Positions 17,876 to 32,317 are shown, counted from the first letter of the stretch. The stretch is 64,000 nt of DNA from Helicobacter himalayensis (GCF_001602095.1 NZ_CP014991.1:930001-994000); one strand, 5' to 3'. Program-made: numbers and translations. Notes: generated from the letters alone by a model not told the origin.

Positions 17876-18475
17876 GTGCTTGATAGGCATTATTATCATT
17901 CAGTGCTTGGGAAACTCACGCTTGCAAGCAACGGTGTGGCGCTTGTGGGATTGTGGTTTGAGAGGCAAAAATATTTTGGCGATGTGTTTAAGATTGAGTC
18001 GCAGGATTTCAAAACATTGCGCCCTAGCACAGATTTAGAATCTAGCGCAAATCTTGCATTTAACGCGCATAACACGCGCGCAAGCGATACGCATAAGGTA
18101 CGCAAAAATCGCAGCGCAGAAGTTTTCGCCCAAACTTGCAAATGGCTTGATGAGTATTTTAACGCTAAGATTCCAGACTTTACCCCACCGCTAGCAATCT
18201 GCACGACAACATTTCGCCAAAGTGTGTGGGAGATTTTGCTAAATATTCCTTATGGCAAAACAATGACTTATGGGGAAATCGCGCAGATTCTTGCGCACCA
18301 AAGGGGTGTGGTAAAAATGTCCGCACGCGCGGTTGGCACGGCTGTGGGGCATAACCCGATTGCGCTTATTATCCCTTGCCATAGGGTAATTGGGAGTAAC
18401 AACGCGCTTACAGGTTTCACTGCTGGCGTGGATAAAAAAGAGTATCTGCTAAGACTAGAGGGAATTTATTGCTAA
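17876..18475 (+). CDS. ogt: Methylated-DNA--protein-cysteine methyltransferase (Ogt type)
   Basis: A 199-residue suicide DNA-repair protein that transfers the alkyl group from O6-alkylguanine to its own cysteine. The acceptor site is in IPCHRVIG near residues 166-173. The preceding helix-turn-helix with MTYGEIAQ, the R finger (SARAVG) and the terminal EYLLRLEG are all present. An insertion of about 35 residues in the N-terminal domain is rich in Ser and Asn. The start is GTG with AAGGAGGG at good spacing. It ends 4 bases inside the convergent downstream gene. Confidence 0.92.
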   Translation: MLDRHYYHSVLGKLTLASNGVALVGLWFERQKYFGDVFKIESQDFKTLRPSTDLESSANLAFNAHNTRASDTHKVRKNRSAEVFAQTCKWLDEYFNAKIPDFTPPLAICTTTFRQSVWEILLNIPYGKTMTYGEIAQILAHQRGVVKMSARAVGTAVGHNPIALIIPCHRVIGSNNALTGFTAGVDKKEYLLRLEGIYC

Positions 18476-19387
18476 ATTTTGCTAAAACACCTTTTTAGCT
18501 TGTCATAAAGCTTCTTTGCCCTCCTTAGAATCTTAGGGGTGGTAAGATTGCGGACAATAGCGTATTGTGTGAGTTGAGACAAAAAAGTTTCTTGCACCCA
18601 AGATTCTAATCCGCAAATTTCATAAGATCTTGCATACCACTTAAGCTGGGCTTTGCTAAGAGTAGCGCCTATAATTTCTTTTGCGAATCTATCGTATTTG
18701 CGCTTTTTGAAAACATAGCTTTGCGGATAGGTTAGCGCGATGAAGTTTCCATAGGTTTCAAACTCGCTAAACCCAGAAGCGCCTAAATTTTTATCATCAA
18801 TGCAATCTAAAATCGCACTCCAAAAAGGCTTGCTGTGTCTTTTTTCTATCATTTCGATAAGCTCGCACATTTTTTGAGAATCTATCATCATATATTCTGC
18901 GATAAAGCTCACATTTACGCATTTACGCAAATGCGGTAAAAGGCGAGAAAGAGTCTGAAAATAGGGTTTGTGATATTCGCCCCCAAATCCAAAAAGCACT
19001 TTTTCATTTTCAAAAAATTGAAGTTCTCTTAAAGGGATAATATCTGCGTCCCAAATGAGATATGCCCCCCCCCCCGCTAGCTATTTTTGCGCGTGCATAG
19101 CCCATTTTAAGAAATTGCTGCAAATACCAGCCTGCCCTTTTGATGTAGGCTTTGTTTCTTGTGTTAATTTTATTTTGAATGCTTTGCAAATTCAAACCCT
19201 CGATTAATTTATCCTCATCTAAAAAGGTGATTTTATTACCAAAAGATTTGGAAAGTGTGGGATTAAAATTCTGGTGATTTGTGATAATTACAATGCGCTT
19301 GGGATTTATAAAACGGACAATATATTCTAGTGTTAATTTCAGATTCACACTATCAAGCGTTTTTAGCGGCATCACAAGCTCAAACAT
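18472..19387 (-). CDS. DUF6492-like glycosyltransferase-type protein, phase-variable, off
   Basis: Two consecutive frames encode one protein separated by a homopolymer. The N-terminal half (from ATG 19387, with GAGG upstream) has FELVMPLKTLD and PKRIVIITNH. Translation then runs through a G11 tract into a wrong frame and stops near 19010, giving about 125 residues. If the tract had 10 or 13 G, the frame would pass into YLIWDADIIPLREL, a DxD motif typical of nucleotide-sugar transferases, and continue through FGFGGEYHKPYF to the stop at 18472, about 304 residues. The tract lies directly before the DxD motif, so the off form lacks it. The family name is recalled from similar Helicobacter proteins; the sugar and acceptor are unknown. 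Confidence 0.8.
19065..19075 (-). repeat. C11/G11 phase-variation tract in DUF6492-like gene
   Basis: Eleven C on the plus strand (G11 in the coding strand). Reading from the upstream ATG, 10 or 13 G join the two halves; 11 does not. The tract would encode Gly residues. Confidence 0.92.
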
Positions 19388-19393
19388 TCCCAC

Positions 19394-19932
19394 ACCTCAA
19401 TTAAAAATATAAATGTTGATTATATCAAAAACTGCAATGCGCGCGCTTCTGAAAAATTAAAGCCAAATGTAAAAGCCGAGCCTATGTGAGAATCCACGCG
19501 CGAACAAATAGAGCCTATTTATTTTATATTAAGAATATATACCGACTCTAAAGCCAATCTGCCCAAGTTTCTATAAATATCCAAGATTCTGTAAGTGAAA
19601 TTTTGGCTGTCGGTAATGCGAGCCATTTGTTTTTTTTATGAAAGGCACTTTGTTGCTGACGTCTTGCGAGAATCTATCATCACAAAGCGTGAATTGGCAT
19701 TTAGTAATATTGTGAAAAAAAAGCAAAAATGCAACACTTCTAGCTTAGCAGCCAAACAGTGAAAGACAATCCTAAACGCTTTACTTCTTTTTACTTCCTA
19801 CTATGGAATCTAACCCCCAGAATCCAAACCCTATTACATTCTATTTTTTTGTTATTCTGTTCTATTTGAAAGATTCTGTTTGTGGTATTCTATTTTCTTG
19901 TGTATTGATAGTATATTGTAGAATTTCCCCTA
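19394..19932. other. Intergenic region without an intact gene
   Basis: About 540 bases between the DUF6492-like gene and 5S rRNA. On the minus strand, short stretches around 19440-19640 read like outer-membrane protein debris (for example LGQIGFRVGIYS, and SAFTFGFNF in the same frame after stops). This is too fragmentary to call. No RNA gene or clear terminator is seen. Confidence 0.3.
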
Positions 19933-20049
19933 TCCCTGCATCGACCTACATTCCCACACTTGCAAAGTGCAGTATCATCAGCGAAGAGAAGCTTAACTGC
20001 CAGGTTCGGAATGGAGCTGGGTGTGTCCTCCTCTCTATAAACACAAGGA
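19933..20049 (-). rRNA. rrf: 5S ribosomal RNA
   Basis: About 117 nucleotides. On the minus strand the conserved CCGAACCTGGCAGTTAAG and the GGTCGATG segment near the 3' end are clear. The terminal helix pairs TCCTTGTG at the 5' end with GATGCAGGGA at the 3' end, which sets the boundaries. It is the last gene of the rRNA operon. Confidence 0.92.
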
Positions 20050-20418
20050 AAAGGGAAATAAAGATAAATAATAAGTTCGCTTTATGTTTTGCTCTAAAAG
20101 AGAAGTGTATTTTGCCTCTATCTATATCTAAACATTCAGGCTAAATATTCGCAACATTTACTTTCCAATCAGATTGATTCTCGCTAGTTTCTGCTAAATC
20201 TTTATAAAGCTGCTCATACACTCAAACAATCTCTCTTTAAGATTTAAAGCCTTAGCTACTTCTTTTAGAATCTTAGCAAAGCAAATACAGCACATTTACC
20301 CTTATTTCCATTTTCCATTGGGTTTTGTTCTACTTAGTTTCAAGCTAATAGCCTTAAGTTATTAAAAACTCCATACACTCAATAAGGCAGTCTTTTAGGA
20401 TTTCACTTATTAAAGATT
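20050..20418. other. 23S-5S spacer including the 3' half of the 23S processing stalk
   Basis: About 370 bases with no gene. The end next to 23S contains the segment 20379-20400, which is complementary to 23324-23346 on the other side of 23S. I see nothing else recognisable. Confidence 0.6.
20379..20400 (-). repeat. 23S processing stalk, downstream arm
   Basis: This segment on the plus strand is nearly identical to the reverse complement of 23324-23346: both contain TCAATAAGG followed by AG, TCTTTTAGGA. In the precursor transcript the two would pair around the whole 23S rRNA, as in RNase III substrates. Confidence 0.75.
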
Positions 20419-23308
<2,890 letters not shown>

Positions 23309-23323
23309 AGATAAATGAATGTA

Positions 23324-23346
23324 TCCTAAAAGAACTACCTTATTGA
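23324..23346 (-). repeat. 23S processing stalk, upstream arm
   Basis: Complement of 20379-20400, located just before the mature 23S 5' end in transcript order. See that entry. Confidence 0.75.
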
Positions 23347-23628
23347 ATGTATGTTGCACACATAAAATAAGGAGTATATTGTAGTCTTTATTACTTAGGC
23401 TATTAACAATAAATTTTCAAATAACACTAGACTTAAAGTCTAATGAGAAGCTTATATTCAAGTTAAGTCTCTCATTAAACTTTAAAAACCAAACAACTTC
23501 ATATTTAAAGAGTGCAACCTTACATAAAACCTAAGTCTTTGCATAAAGACCTTTTTGTAAAGTATTCAAAACTTTAGCAATAAAAGATTATTAAAGCAAG
23601 GTTTGATACAAAGTAAAATAAAAACCTA

Positions 23629-23704
23629 TGGTGGAGAATAGCGGGATCGAACCGCTGACCTCCTGCGTGCAAAGCAGGCGCTCTACCAGCTGAGCTAATT
23701 CCCC
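23629..23704 (-). tRNA. tRNA-Ala (TGC anticodon)
   Basis: 76 nucleotides including encoded CCA. The acceptor stem GGGGAAT pairs with ATTCTCC (one G-T pair), the D-loop region is AGCTCAGCTGGTAGAGC, the anticodon loop is CTTTGCACG with TGC, and the T-arm has GGTTCGATCC. It lies in the 16S-23S spacer. Confidence 0.97.
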
Positions 23705-23845
23705 AAATTTAAGATAAGAAATAAAATTAGTTATTTTTGAATGACATTTGTAGTTGTTATTAGAAATTTTTGAAAGGAGTTGCCTAATAGGCAATGACCG
23801 AAAAAATTTCTAATGCTCTGCAAAAGCATCAAAAAGAACAATTTT

Positions 23846-23922
<77 letters not shown>

Positions 23923-24440
23923 CTCTAAAATCTAACTTACAGCGATACATCAAGGAATTTCTTGCTCACCACATCGATAGACTTTATGTCTTATCTCCTT
24001 ATTCGCAAATCATAGCCTCAATCTCTCATCTGCAAGGACTTTTTTTGCAAACTATTCTTTCTCTATACTAGCTCTACACTAGAATTTTAAAATTTTAGCC
24101 CTTACTGCTTGGGTAACTCCTAGCAGTTTTTAAAATTTCCCCTCACTACAAAGAAAATTTCCTCTAAAGAAAAATAGAATCGCAATCTTACACTTTATTT
24201 GTGTTGGTCTCTTAGATTCTTATAAATCTCAATCACACAGTTAAGTGAGTTCAATCGATTTTTAAGAATCTACCTTGCTTATACACTTTTAACAATCTTT
24301 TATCTAAGTTTCAAACACTTTGTATTTTGGTGATCTCTGAAAACTAAGCAAGAATAAAGAAGCTCTAACCTCATAACTCTTTCTCATTGATATTTTAGGT
24401 TATGGTTTGGATAAAACGAATTAGCCAAACATATCTCTAG
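23923..24440. other. 16S-tRNA-Ile spacer including the 16S processing stalk arm
   Basis: About 518 bases without a gene. The segment 24323-24362 is complementary to 26264-26308 upstream of 16S. The rest is AT-rich with no recognised element. Confidence 0.6.
24323..24362 (-). repeat. 16S processing stalk, downstream arm
   Basis: On the plus strand it reads TATTTTGG, TGATCT, TGAAA, CTAAGCAAGAA, TAAAGAAG in order. The reverse complement of 26264-26308 shows the same blocks in the same order with small differences, so the precursor can fold a long helix closing the 16S rRNA. Confidence 0.8.
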
Positions 24441-25939
<1,499 letters not shown>

Positions 25940-25975
25940 AGCGGGGAGTTTGACAAACTAAATCATTATAGTAAG

Positions 25976-25991
25976 CAAACTCTCCATAAAA
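25976..25991. repeat. 16-bp duplicate of the 16S 5' end in the leader
   Basis: CAAACTCTCCATAAAA occurs at 25925-25940, covering the mature 16S 5' end, and again at 25976-25991 in the leader. Between them lies GGGGAGTTTG (25943-25952), which is complementary to both. Confidence 0.85.
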
Positions 25992-26263
25992 ATTTAAAAA
26001 GTATTTGAAATTCTTTAAAATTAAACTTAGTTCAATTTATAGAATCTCAATACTCTAAAAAGCAAGCCCAATACTTAGCTTTTAGAATCTTAAATTACAA
26101 AAACAACTTCAGATTCTCTTTTTGGATTATTTGTCCTAATCTCTTAGTTTCACTCTTAAATCACAAACTTTTTTGCTTAAAAGCTCAAAGTCATAAAATG
26201 AGAATAGATTTACTAAGAAACAAGAATTGAAAAACTTGATAATAAAGTTACTTTCAGTTTTCA

Positions 26264-26308
26264 CTTCTTTATTTCTTGCTTAGATTTCAAAGATCATTAC
26301 CCAAAATA
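26264..26308 (-). repeat. 16S processing stalk, upstream arm
   Basis: Pairs with 24323-24362. It lies about 325 bases before the mature 16S 5' end, so the helix closes a loop containing leader, 16S and part of the spacer. Confidence 0.8.
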
Positions 26309-26609
26309 TTAAGGTTATATAACACTTAAACTTTGAAGTAAAAGAACACCAAACGAATTTGGGAAACGCAATACTACAAATGGAAGGCTTAAAATTGGCT
26401 TATGGGATATAGAATTTCACAAGAAAAGTGAAAATTTCTTGCCAAAACTTTGGATTCTGTTCTATTGCAATATGTATCAAATCACTGGAACGAATCCTAT
26501 TTTGCTTCCGTTTCGCCCCTGCTTCGCGTGCAAACACTACCTTTTTAAATTGATAAAATCTTAGCTTCTTTGTCCGTTACTTATAAACTCTTAGATTCTC
26601 TCTTGCAAA

Positions 26610-27745
26610 TTAATCCAAAACCTCGCAGTAGAGCGCTGTTTCCGTGCTTACAGAAAAATCAAGTGGCTTGTGGATTTTAAAACTATAACCTAAATCCCAA
26701 GATTCTATCATAGGCTTGATCTCAAAGAAATCCGCCCCGTTGTGATAAATACTAATAAGCATCGCTGGCTTTTGAGTTTTTATCGTCTCCATTGCGCCTT
26801 TTAAAAATTCCTGCTCAAAGCCCTCAATATCAACCTTTATAAAGCCCACTTCAATATTATTTTCTTTCACATAAGAATCTAATGTGATGATTTCTGCCTC
26901 CTCGCTCCTAGATGTTTGTTGCAAAGAGTCATAATCACATAGAGTTGAGCCAGCGCCATTTACATATATGCTTAGAGTTTGTTTTTGAGAGCCCAAACCT
27001 TTATTTATAGCCACAACGCGCGTAGCATTATTAAGCTTAAGTGTTTGTAGCAAAAGCTCATAATTTGATTTTGTCGCTTCAAAAGTATAAATCTTTTTAT
27101 CAGTAAAGTCCTCAAAAATCACCGCGCTATCACCCATAAAGCCACCAACATCGATGATATTTTTTTGTCTAATCTTTTGGAGATTCTTAAAGTTTTCCAT
27201 ATTGTGCCTGTGCCAATGCACACTCACTTCAGTACGCGGGTCAGCAGGAAAGAAATAGCCATTGTAGTAAAAAAGCTTTTGAGATAATTGATAAATATTT
27301 GGGAGAAACTCGATATGTAGGCGTCTTTGCGTCTCAATCTCTTCATTTGTAAGCGATGCGCAAATACTACTTTGCTGATTGCGATACGCGTCCCGTTGTC
27401 GTGAAAGTATGCGATACACACATTCCTTGCTTTGTGAATCTAGCCCTCTGCAAAGATTCTGTATTTTTGGGCTTTCCAAACCACTTGTTTCTAACTCGTT
27501 CAAAACATACTTGAGAATCGAAAATCCCATACCGCCTGCATATAGCAAAAAGGCTTGCTCGCTAGAAGATTTATTCTTATAAACCTTTAGTCCCAAAAGG
27601 TAATACTTATAAAGATATATTACCCCCCCCCCATAGTAACGCCACACGGATTAGCAATTCTACAAATTAGTGGCAAAAAGAACATTCTTAGTGTTATTTT
27701 TCTTTCATTGCCCCTACTTACTCTTTCAAGTCCAAAAAACCTCAT
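26610..27745 (-). CDS. FkbM family methyltransferase, phase-variable, off
   Basis: The main frame (26610 to about 27630) encodes an S-adenosylmethionine-dependent FkbM methyltransferase: NIIDVGGFMGDS (motif I), YTFEATKSN, ITLDSYVKE and FIKVDIEGFEQEFLKGA. Such enzymes usually O-methylate sugars or glycolipids. The true start is probably ATG 27745, preceded by AAAGGAG; its frame reads MRFFGLERVSRGNERK and enters a G10 tract where it meets TAA, giving only 41 residues. With 8 or 11 G it would join the main frame, giving about 378 residues. An internal GTG at 27647 stays in the main frame without needing the tract and could allow weak expression, but it has no good ribosome-binding site. It follows aroG after 80 bases on the same strand. 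Confidence 0.82.
27623..27632 (-). repeat. C10/G10 phase-variation tract in the FkbM gene
   Basis: Ten C on the plus strand, G10 in the coding strand, between codon 37 and the main methyltransferase frame. Eight or eleven G restore a continuous frame from ATG 27745. Confidence 0.92.
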
Positions 27746-27825
27746 TCTTGCTCCTTTAGTTTTACTTTTAGCCCCGCGATTGTAGCAAAATTCTAAAAAA
27801 TTACAATACTGCAACCGCTCAGAAT

Positions 27826-29178
27826 CTACCTGCTTTGTTTAATCATATCTGCAATAAGAAATGCCATCTCAATTGCCTGTGTGGCATTAAGGCGTGGGTC
27901 GCACTGCGTGCTATAATTACACGCTAAGCCTTCTTCAGTGATTGCCTGCGAGCCACCCACACATTCTGTCACATCTGCACCTGTCATCTCCAGATGCACG
28001 CCTCCAGCGACACTTCCATTTGCTTTGTGAATCTCAAAAAAGCTCTTCACTTCATCAAGCACACACGCAAAATCGCGCGTTTTATACCCACTACTCGCTT
28101 TAATCGTATTCCCGTGCATAGGATCACAGCTCCAAAGTATCTCGCGCCCTTCACCACGTAGAGAATCTAGCAGTTTTGGAAAATTCTGCTTAATCTTCTC
28201 CGCGCCCATACGCACAATGAGATTGAGCCTGCCTGCTTCATTTTGCGGGTTAAGTTTCTCACAGATTCCCATCACCTCCTCTTTTGTGGCTGTTGGTCCG
28301 ATTTTTACACCTAGCGGATTTTTCACACCCGATAAAAACTCGATATGCGCCTCATCTAACCCCCTTGTGCGCTCGCCAATCCAAAGCATATGCGCCGAGC
28401 AGTCATAAAATTCTCCACTTAGAGAATCTTCCCTCGTAAGCGCCTCCTCATAATGCAACACAAGCGCTTCGTGCGAAGTGTAAAAATCCACCTCACGCAA
28501 AATCGGGAATTTTTGAGAATCTATCCCACAAGCGCGCATAAAATCAAGTGCTTGCGTGATTCTGTTCGCTAACTCTTCGTATTTTTTTCCAAAGGCATTG
28601 TCTTTGACAAAGTTTAGATTCCATTTATGCACCTGATTAAGATCCGCAAAGCCACCTTGCGCAAATGCACGCAAAAGATTGAGCGTTGCGGCACTTTGAT
28701 TGTATCCTTGCAAAAGTCGCTGTGGCTGGGCTAATCTCGCACTTTTTTCAAACTCCACACCATTAATCAAATCCCCGCGATAGCTTGGCAACTCCACGCC
28801 ATTAATTGTTTCCGTATCACTTGAACGCGGTTTTGCAAATTGCCCTGCCATTCTACCGATTTTGACAATCGGCAAACTCGCACCGTAGGTAAGAATCGCG
28901 CCCATTTGGATAATGACTTTGAACAAATCACGGATATTCACCGCATTAAATTGCAAAAAACTCTCCGCACAATCCCCACCTTGCAAAACAAACGCTTTTC
29001 CAGCACACGCCTTTGCAAGCTGGGATTTTAACGCGCGCGCCTCACCTGCAAATACAAGTGGCGGGTAACTTGAAAGCGTTTTTTCCACTTCTTCTAGCTC
29101 TTTTGTATTTTCATACACAGGGTGCTGTTTGATTGCCTTTTTACGCCAAGATTGCTTACTCCATTTATTTTGCGACAT
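27826..29178 (-). CDS. aroG: 3-deoxy-7-phosphoheptulonate synthase, class II
   Basis: A 450-residue plant/epsilon-type DAHP synthase that condenses phosphoenolpyruvate and erythrose 4-phosphate, the first step of the shikimate pathway. [12 protein letters not shown] (about residues 63-74) carries the conserved metal-binding cysteine. [16 protein letters not shown] (about 100-115), a [10 protein letters not shown] motif (about 348-357) and HLEMTG near 398 are class II hallmarks. It lies 28 bases downstream of rny on the same strand. Confidence 0.95.
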   Translation of the reverse strand: MSQNKWSKQSWRKKAIKQHPVYENTKELEEVEKTLSSYPPLVFAGEARALKSQLAKACAGKAFVLQGGDCAESFLQFNAVNIRDLFKVIIQMGAILTYGASLPIVKIGRMAGQFAKPRSSDTETINGVELPSYRGDLINGVEFEKSARLAQPQRLLQGYNQSAATLNLLRAFAQGGFADLNQVHKWNLNFVKDNAFGKKYEELANRITQALDFMRACGIDSQKFPILREVDFYTSHEALVLHYEEALTREDSLSGEFYDCSAHMLWIGERTRGLDEAHIEFLSGVKNPLGVKIGPTATKEEVMGICEKLNPQNEAGRLNLIVRMGAEKIKQNFPKLLDSLRGEGREILWSCDPMHGNTIKASSGYKTRDFACVLDEVKSFFEIHKANGSVAGGVHLEMTGADVTECVGGSQAITEEGLACNYSTQCDPRLNATQAIEMAFLIADMIKQSR

Positions 29179-29206
29179 TTTTCCTCCTTAAAGATTCTGG
29201 TTTAGA

Positions 29207-30781
29207 TTATTTAGCATATTCAATCGCACGCATCTCACGGATAACGCTCACCTTGATTTCACCCGGATATTGTAAAGTTTCTTTTATTTCCTTGGCAATT
29301 TCGCGCGCAAGCACTACGCTTTCTTCATCACTCACCAAATCCGCACGCACAATAACACGCACTTCCCTACCCGCGCTTATAGCATATGCTTGCTTCACGC
29401 CAAATTTATCCATAGCGATTCGCTCAAGCTCTTGCACGCGCTTTAAAAAGCTCTCCAAAACCTCGCGTCTAGCTCCCGGACGCGCAGCTGAAAGCACATC
29501 AGCGGTGCAAACTGCCGCGCACTCTATGCTTTTCACCTCTTCATATCCGTGATGAGCAAGTATAGCATTAATCACCACAGGGTGTTCTTTGTAGCGCGAG
29601 CACACTTCCACGCCCAGCTCGACATGATTTCCCCCGACTTCTTGCGTCAAAGCTTTTCCTATATCGTGCAAGATTCCCGCTCTGCGCGCAAGTTTTTCAT
29701 CGCCTCCTAGCTCACCTGCGATGATTGCTGCAAGATTTGCCACCTCGATAGAATGCCCTAGCGCATTTTGCCCATAGCTCGCGCGGTATTTCATTTTGCC
29801 AAGCAGTTTTTTAAGCTCTGGGTGCATATAACCTAGCCCCATATCTAGCACGATATTTTCGCCATCTTGCAGGATTTGCTCCTCCATTTGCACCTTTGTT
29901 TTCTCATATACTTCTTCAATGCGAGAGGGCTGAATCCTTCCATCTTCAATAAGTGTCTCTAGTGTTTTGAGTGCAATTGCGCGCCGATAGAGATTAAAGC
30001 TACTCACAATAATCGTATTCGGCGTATCATCGATAATTATATCCACGCCACTTATCATTTCAAGCGCTTTGATATTGCGCCCCTCCTTGCCTATAATACG
30101 ACCCTTTAATTCATCGCTTGGCAGAGTTAGCACGTTAATCAAGCGCTCCGTGGCAAACTCGCCCGCATAACGCGTGGTGGCTTGTGCTAGGATATAATGC
30201 GCTTTTCTTTGCGCTTCTTGCCTTGCTTCAAACTCGTAGCGCCGTATCATATGTGCTTTTTCATCTGCAAGCTCTTCATCAAGGTAGCCCAAAAGCATAT
30301 CCTTTGCCTCTTTTGTGGTAATGCCAGATTGATTGCTAAGCACTTTAAGTGCTTCTTTTCTCGCAGATTCATACTGCTGACGCACTTTTTTGTTTTCAGA
30401 ATCCACATTCAAGATTCTATTTTCCAAGCGACTAAGGCGCTGGCGCTCATCGTTAATATTTTGCCTCTCGCGCTCAATACTTGCCCTTAGTCTTTCCTCA
30501 TCTTTTTCTAGCGCGCAAAGCCTTTGCTCATATTCCCTGTTAAGGCTATTTTGTCTCTCCTCATACTCTTGCTTGAGTGCGATTTCTTGCTCTTTGCGTT
30601 TGATTTTTGTTTCATTTAAAAACTTTTCCGCCTCATATTCTATGGCTTTAGCGCGTGCCTTAGCCTGCTCTAAGAGAATATTTGTATTTGAGTTAAAAAT
30701 CTTTTTTGCGACAAAATAAGTGATGACACTAGTGAAAATTCCAAAGGTTATACACCCTATCACTTCTAATATTATTACCAT
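29207..30781 (-). CDS. rny: Ribonuclease Y
   Basis: A 524-residue membrane-anchored endoribonuclease that initiates mRNA decay. An N-terminal membrane helix lies at residues 3-25, a long charged coiled coil at about 35-175, a KH domain with GRIIGKEGRNIKALE near 212-228, and the HD domain with HDIGKAL near 366-372 and HHGYE later. Length and domain order are standard. Its start overlaps the 3' end of fthC by 53 bases. Confidence 0.95.
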   Translation of the reverse strand: MVIILEVIGCITFGIFTSVITYFVAKKIFNSNTNILLEQAKARAKAIEYEAEKFLNETKIKRKEQEIALKQEYEERQNSLNREYEQRLCALEKDEERLRASIERERQNINDERQRLSRLENRILNVDSENKKVRQQYESARKEALKVLSNQSGITTKEAKDMLLGYLDEELADEKAHMIRRYEFEARQEAQRKAHYILAQATTRYAGEFATERLINVLTLPSDELKGRIIGKEGRNIKALEMISGVDIIIDDTPNTIIVSSFNLYRRAIALKTLETLIEDGRIQPSRIEEVYEKTKVQMEEQILQDGENIVLDMGLGYMHPELKKLLGKMKYRASYGQNALGHSIEVANLAAIIAGELGGDEKLARRAGILHDIGKALTQEVGGNHVELGVEVCSRYKEHPVVINAILAHHGYEEVKSIECAAVCTADVLSAARPGARREVLESFLKRVQELERIAMDKFGVKQAYAISAGREVRVIVRADLVSDEESVVLAREIAKEIKETLQYPGEIKVSVIREMRAIEYAK

Positions 30782-31511
30782 ACTGCGCCCTTTTACACCA
30801 CATAACCGCGCTCACAAAATAATCCCCCCTCAAATCATAGGACTGGCTGAGAATCCGTGTACTGACACAAGGAATGCGACTTACAAAAATGATAGGAATT
30901 TGTTTCTTTCTTGTATATTTTTTTGTTGCAAATGCTCTATCATACATTCCCTTGCCAAAACCTACACGCCCAAAGCTTCTATCAATGCCAAGAACCGGAA
31001 CTACGGCTATATGAATTTTTGTTAAATTAAATTGAGATTTTGTGCTTTCATAAATGCCATACTGATTTTTTTGCAATGGCAATCGGAATGGTAACATTTT
31101 AAAGTTTATTCCTTGTATATGAGGGAGAAAAATTTTCTTTTTCTTTGCTCGAAGTGCAAAAATAAGCTTGAATATATCGGCTTCAAATCCAAAGGGTGCG
31201 TAAAATAAGATATTTTTACATTTAGAGACATTTTGTAATTTTTTGTCTTTTAAAAAAAATCTGTGCGCTCTGAAATTGCGCGATTTTTGAGAATCTAAGA
31301 TACTTAAAAGCGTTCTATTAATGTGGCTAGATTGTGTATCAAAGCACGATTTTTGAGAATCTTGTGCTTTTTGCAATGCTTTGCGCGCTTTGGCTCGAAA
31401 GGCCTTTTTTGCAGATTCTTTATCTAAAGTATCTAAGCACGCGCAAGAGGTGCGTTTGAAGGGATTTTTCTTCTCAAACAAAATATTCTCCGAAATTTTT
31501 TGTATAATCAT
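30729..31511 (-). CDS. 5-formyltetrahydrofolate cyclo-ligase family protein
   Basis: A 260-residue protein with the family motif near the middle-to-C-terminal part: VPVLGIDRSFGRVGFGKGMYDR (shown here as consecutive short motifs VPVLGID and GRVGFGKGMYDR). The enzyme converts 5-formyl-THF to 5,10-methenyl-THF using ATP. An N-terminal extension of about 30 residues precedes the basic KESAKKAFRAKARKAL helix that normally starts the domain, so a downstream start is possible. It overlaps rny by 53 bases at its 3' end. Confidence 0.82.
   Translation of the reverse strand: MIIQKISENILFEKKNPFKRTSCACLDTLDKESAKKAFRAKARKALQKAQDSQKSCFDTQSSHINRTLLSILDSQKSRNFRAHRFFLKDKKLQNVSKCKNILFYAPFGFEADIFKLIFALRAKKKKIFLPHIQGINFKMLPFRLPLQKNQYGIYESTKSQFNLTKIHIAVVPVLGIDRSFGRVGFGKGMYDRAFATKKYTRKKQIPIIFVSRIPCVSTRILSQSYDLRGDYFVSAVMWCKRAQYGNNIRSDRVYNLWNFH
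31503..31508 (+). promoter_or_regulatory. Candidate -10 box (TATAAT) of the lipoprotein-ftsY-radA genes
   Basis: A perfect TATAAT with a TG two bases upstream lies 45 bases before ATG 31553 and within the first codons of the divergent fthC. Confidence 0.55.
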
Positions 31512-31552
31512 AACATACGAATTTCTTAAACCCTTTTTGGAGACTTTAGCCT

Positions 31553-32296
31553 ATGACAAGATTTAAAAAAACCTTTTTTGCGCTTTTTTGTGGCTTTTGT
31601 ATTGCGTGTATTTTTAGCGCGTGTAATGATGAAAAAAAACAATCCAAAAACACAGAATCCAAACGCGATATTTTCACTTATATGCTTTTTGAACTAGATA
31701 GCACACCTACCCAGCCAGTGCATTGCCCTCCGGGCGTAATGTGTTGTCCCGGAGTTTATCCGCTTTCAAACAAAATACTTACTATCGAAGTGCTAGATTT
31801 TCAAAGTGAAAAGCTTCGCTTTAGCCTAAATGGCGGAAAAAGCATTTTTGCTAAAGAAAAGCCAACGATATTGCTTTTTGTCGCTAAAGATTGTAAAAAT
31901 TGCCTCAATCAAGCCCCACATATCATCAATCTCGCGCAAAAATATGCTCCTAAAATAAATCTTTTTATCCTTGCTGCGGACACCTGCTATGATTATCTTT
32001 TTGAAGCTATTAATTTATATAACACAAAAGAGCCTGCTGTGCTGTATCTTAGCCACAACAACGCGATAAATTTAGAAGAGTTTTTGCAAAAGGATATTTC
32101 TGAGGGCTATATCGCGATTTTTGATTCTAATGGGGAAAAAATCATCGATTATGTGGGGCTGACACCTGAAGAGATGATTGAGCTTAGTGTTCGCGATACG
32201 TTAGATTCTATGGGAGAAGAATTGCAAGACAATGCTGGCGGAGATTTTGAAACGCAAGAAAACACAGAATCTAGCGAAGTGGATTTAGTGCAATAA
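31553..32296 (+). CDS. Thioredoxin-fold lipoprotein of unknown role
   Basis: A 247-residue predicted lipoprotein. The signal peptide ends in the lipobox IFSAC with C24 as the lipidated residue. A cysteine-rich stretch HCPPGVMCCPG follows at about residues 57-67. A thioredoxin-like domain then runs from about 75 to 215, with TILLFVAKDCKNCLNQAP near residues 104-121 containing the CKNC redox site. The C-terminus is acidic and low-complexity. Likely a periplasmic thiol-disulphide protein; its partner is unknown. ftsY starts 21 bases downstream. Confidence 0.72.
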   Translation: MTRFKKTFFALFCGFCIACIFSACNDEKKQSKNTESKRDIFTYMLFELDSTPTQPVHCPPGVMCCPGVYPLSNKILTIEVLDFQSEKLRFSLNGGKSIFAKEKPTILLFVAKDCKNCLNQAPHIINLAQKYAPKINLFILAADTCYDYLFEAINLYNTKEPAVLYLSHNNAINLEEFLQKDISEGYIAIFDSNGEKIIDYVGLTPEEMIELSVRDTLDSMGEELQDNAGGDFETQENTESSEVDLVQ

Positions 32297-32317
32297 CCCA
32301 CACATAAGGCTTATACG

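Larger units (their letters stand above)
25940..26609. other. rRNA operon leader and promoter region
   Basis: About 670 bases upstream of 16S (minus strand) and downstream of the FkbM gene. It contains a copy of the 16S 5' end (25976-25991), the upstream 16S stalk arm (26264-26308) and, just beyond it, a TATATAA-type sequence at about 26314-26320 that could be a -10 box. No protein gene is seen. Terminators were not identified. Confidence 0.45.

Noticed and set aside
19440-19640. Outer-membrane-protein-like fragments on the minus strand
   Set aside because: Only short segments, interrupted by stops; not enough to name a pseudogene.
23591-23794. 67-codon open frame over tRNA-Ala
   Set aside because: It is the tRNA gene read as protein.
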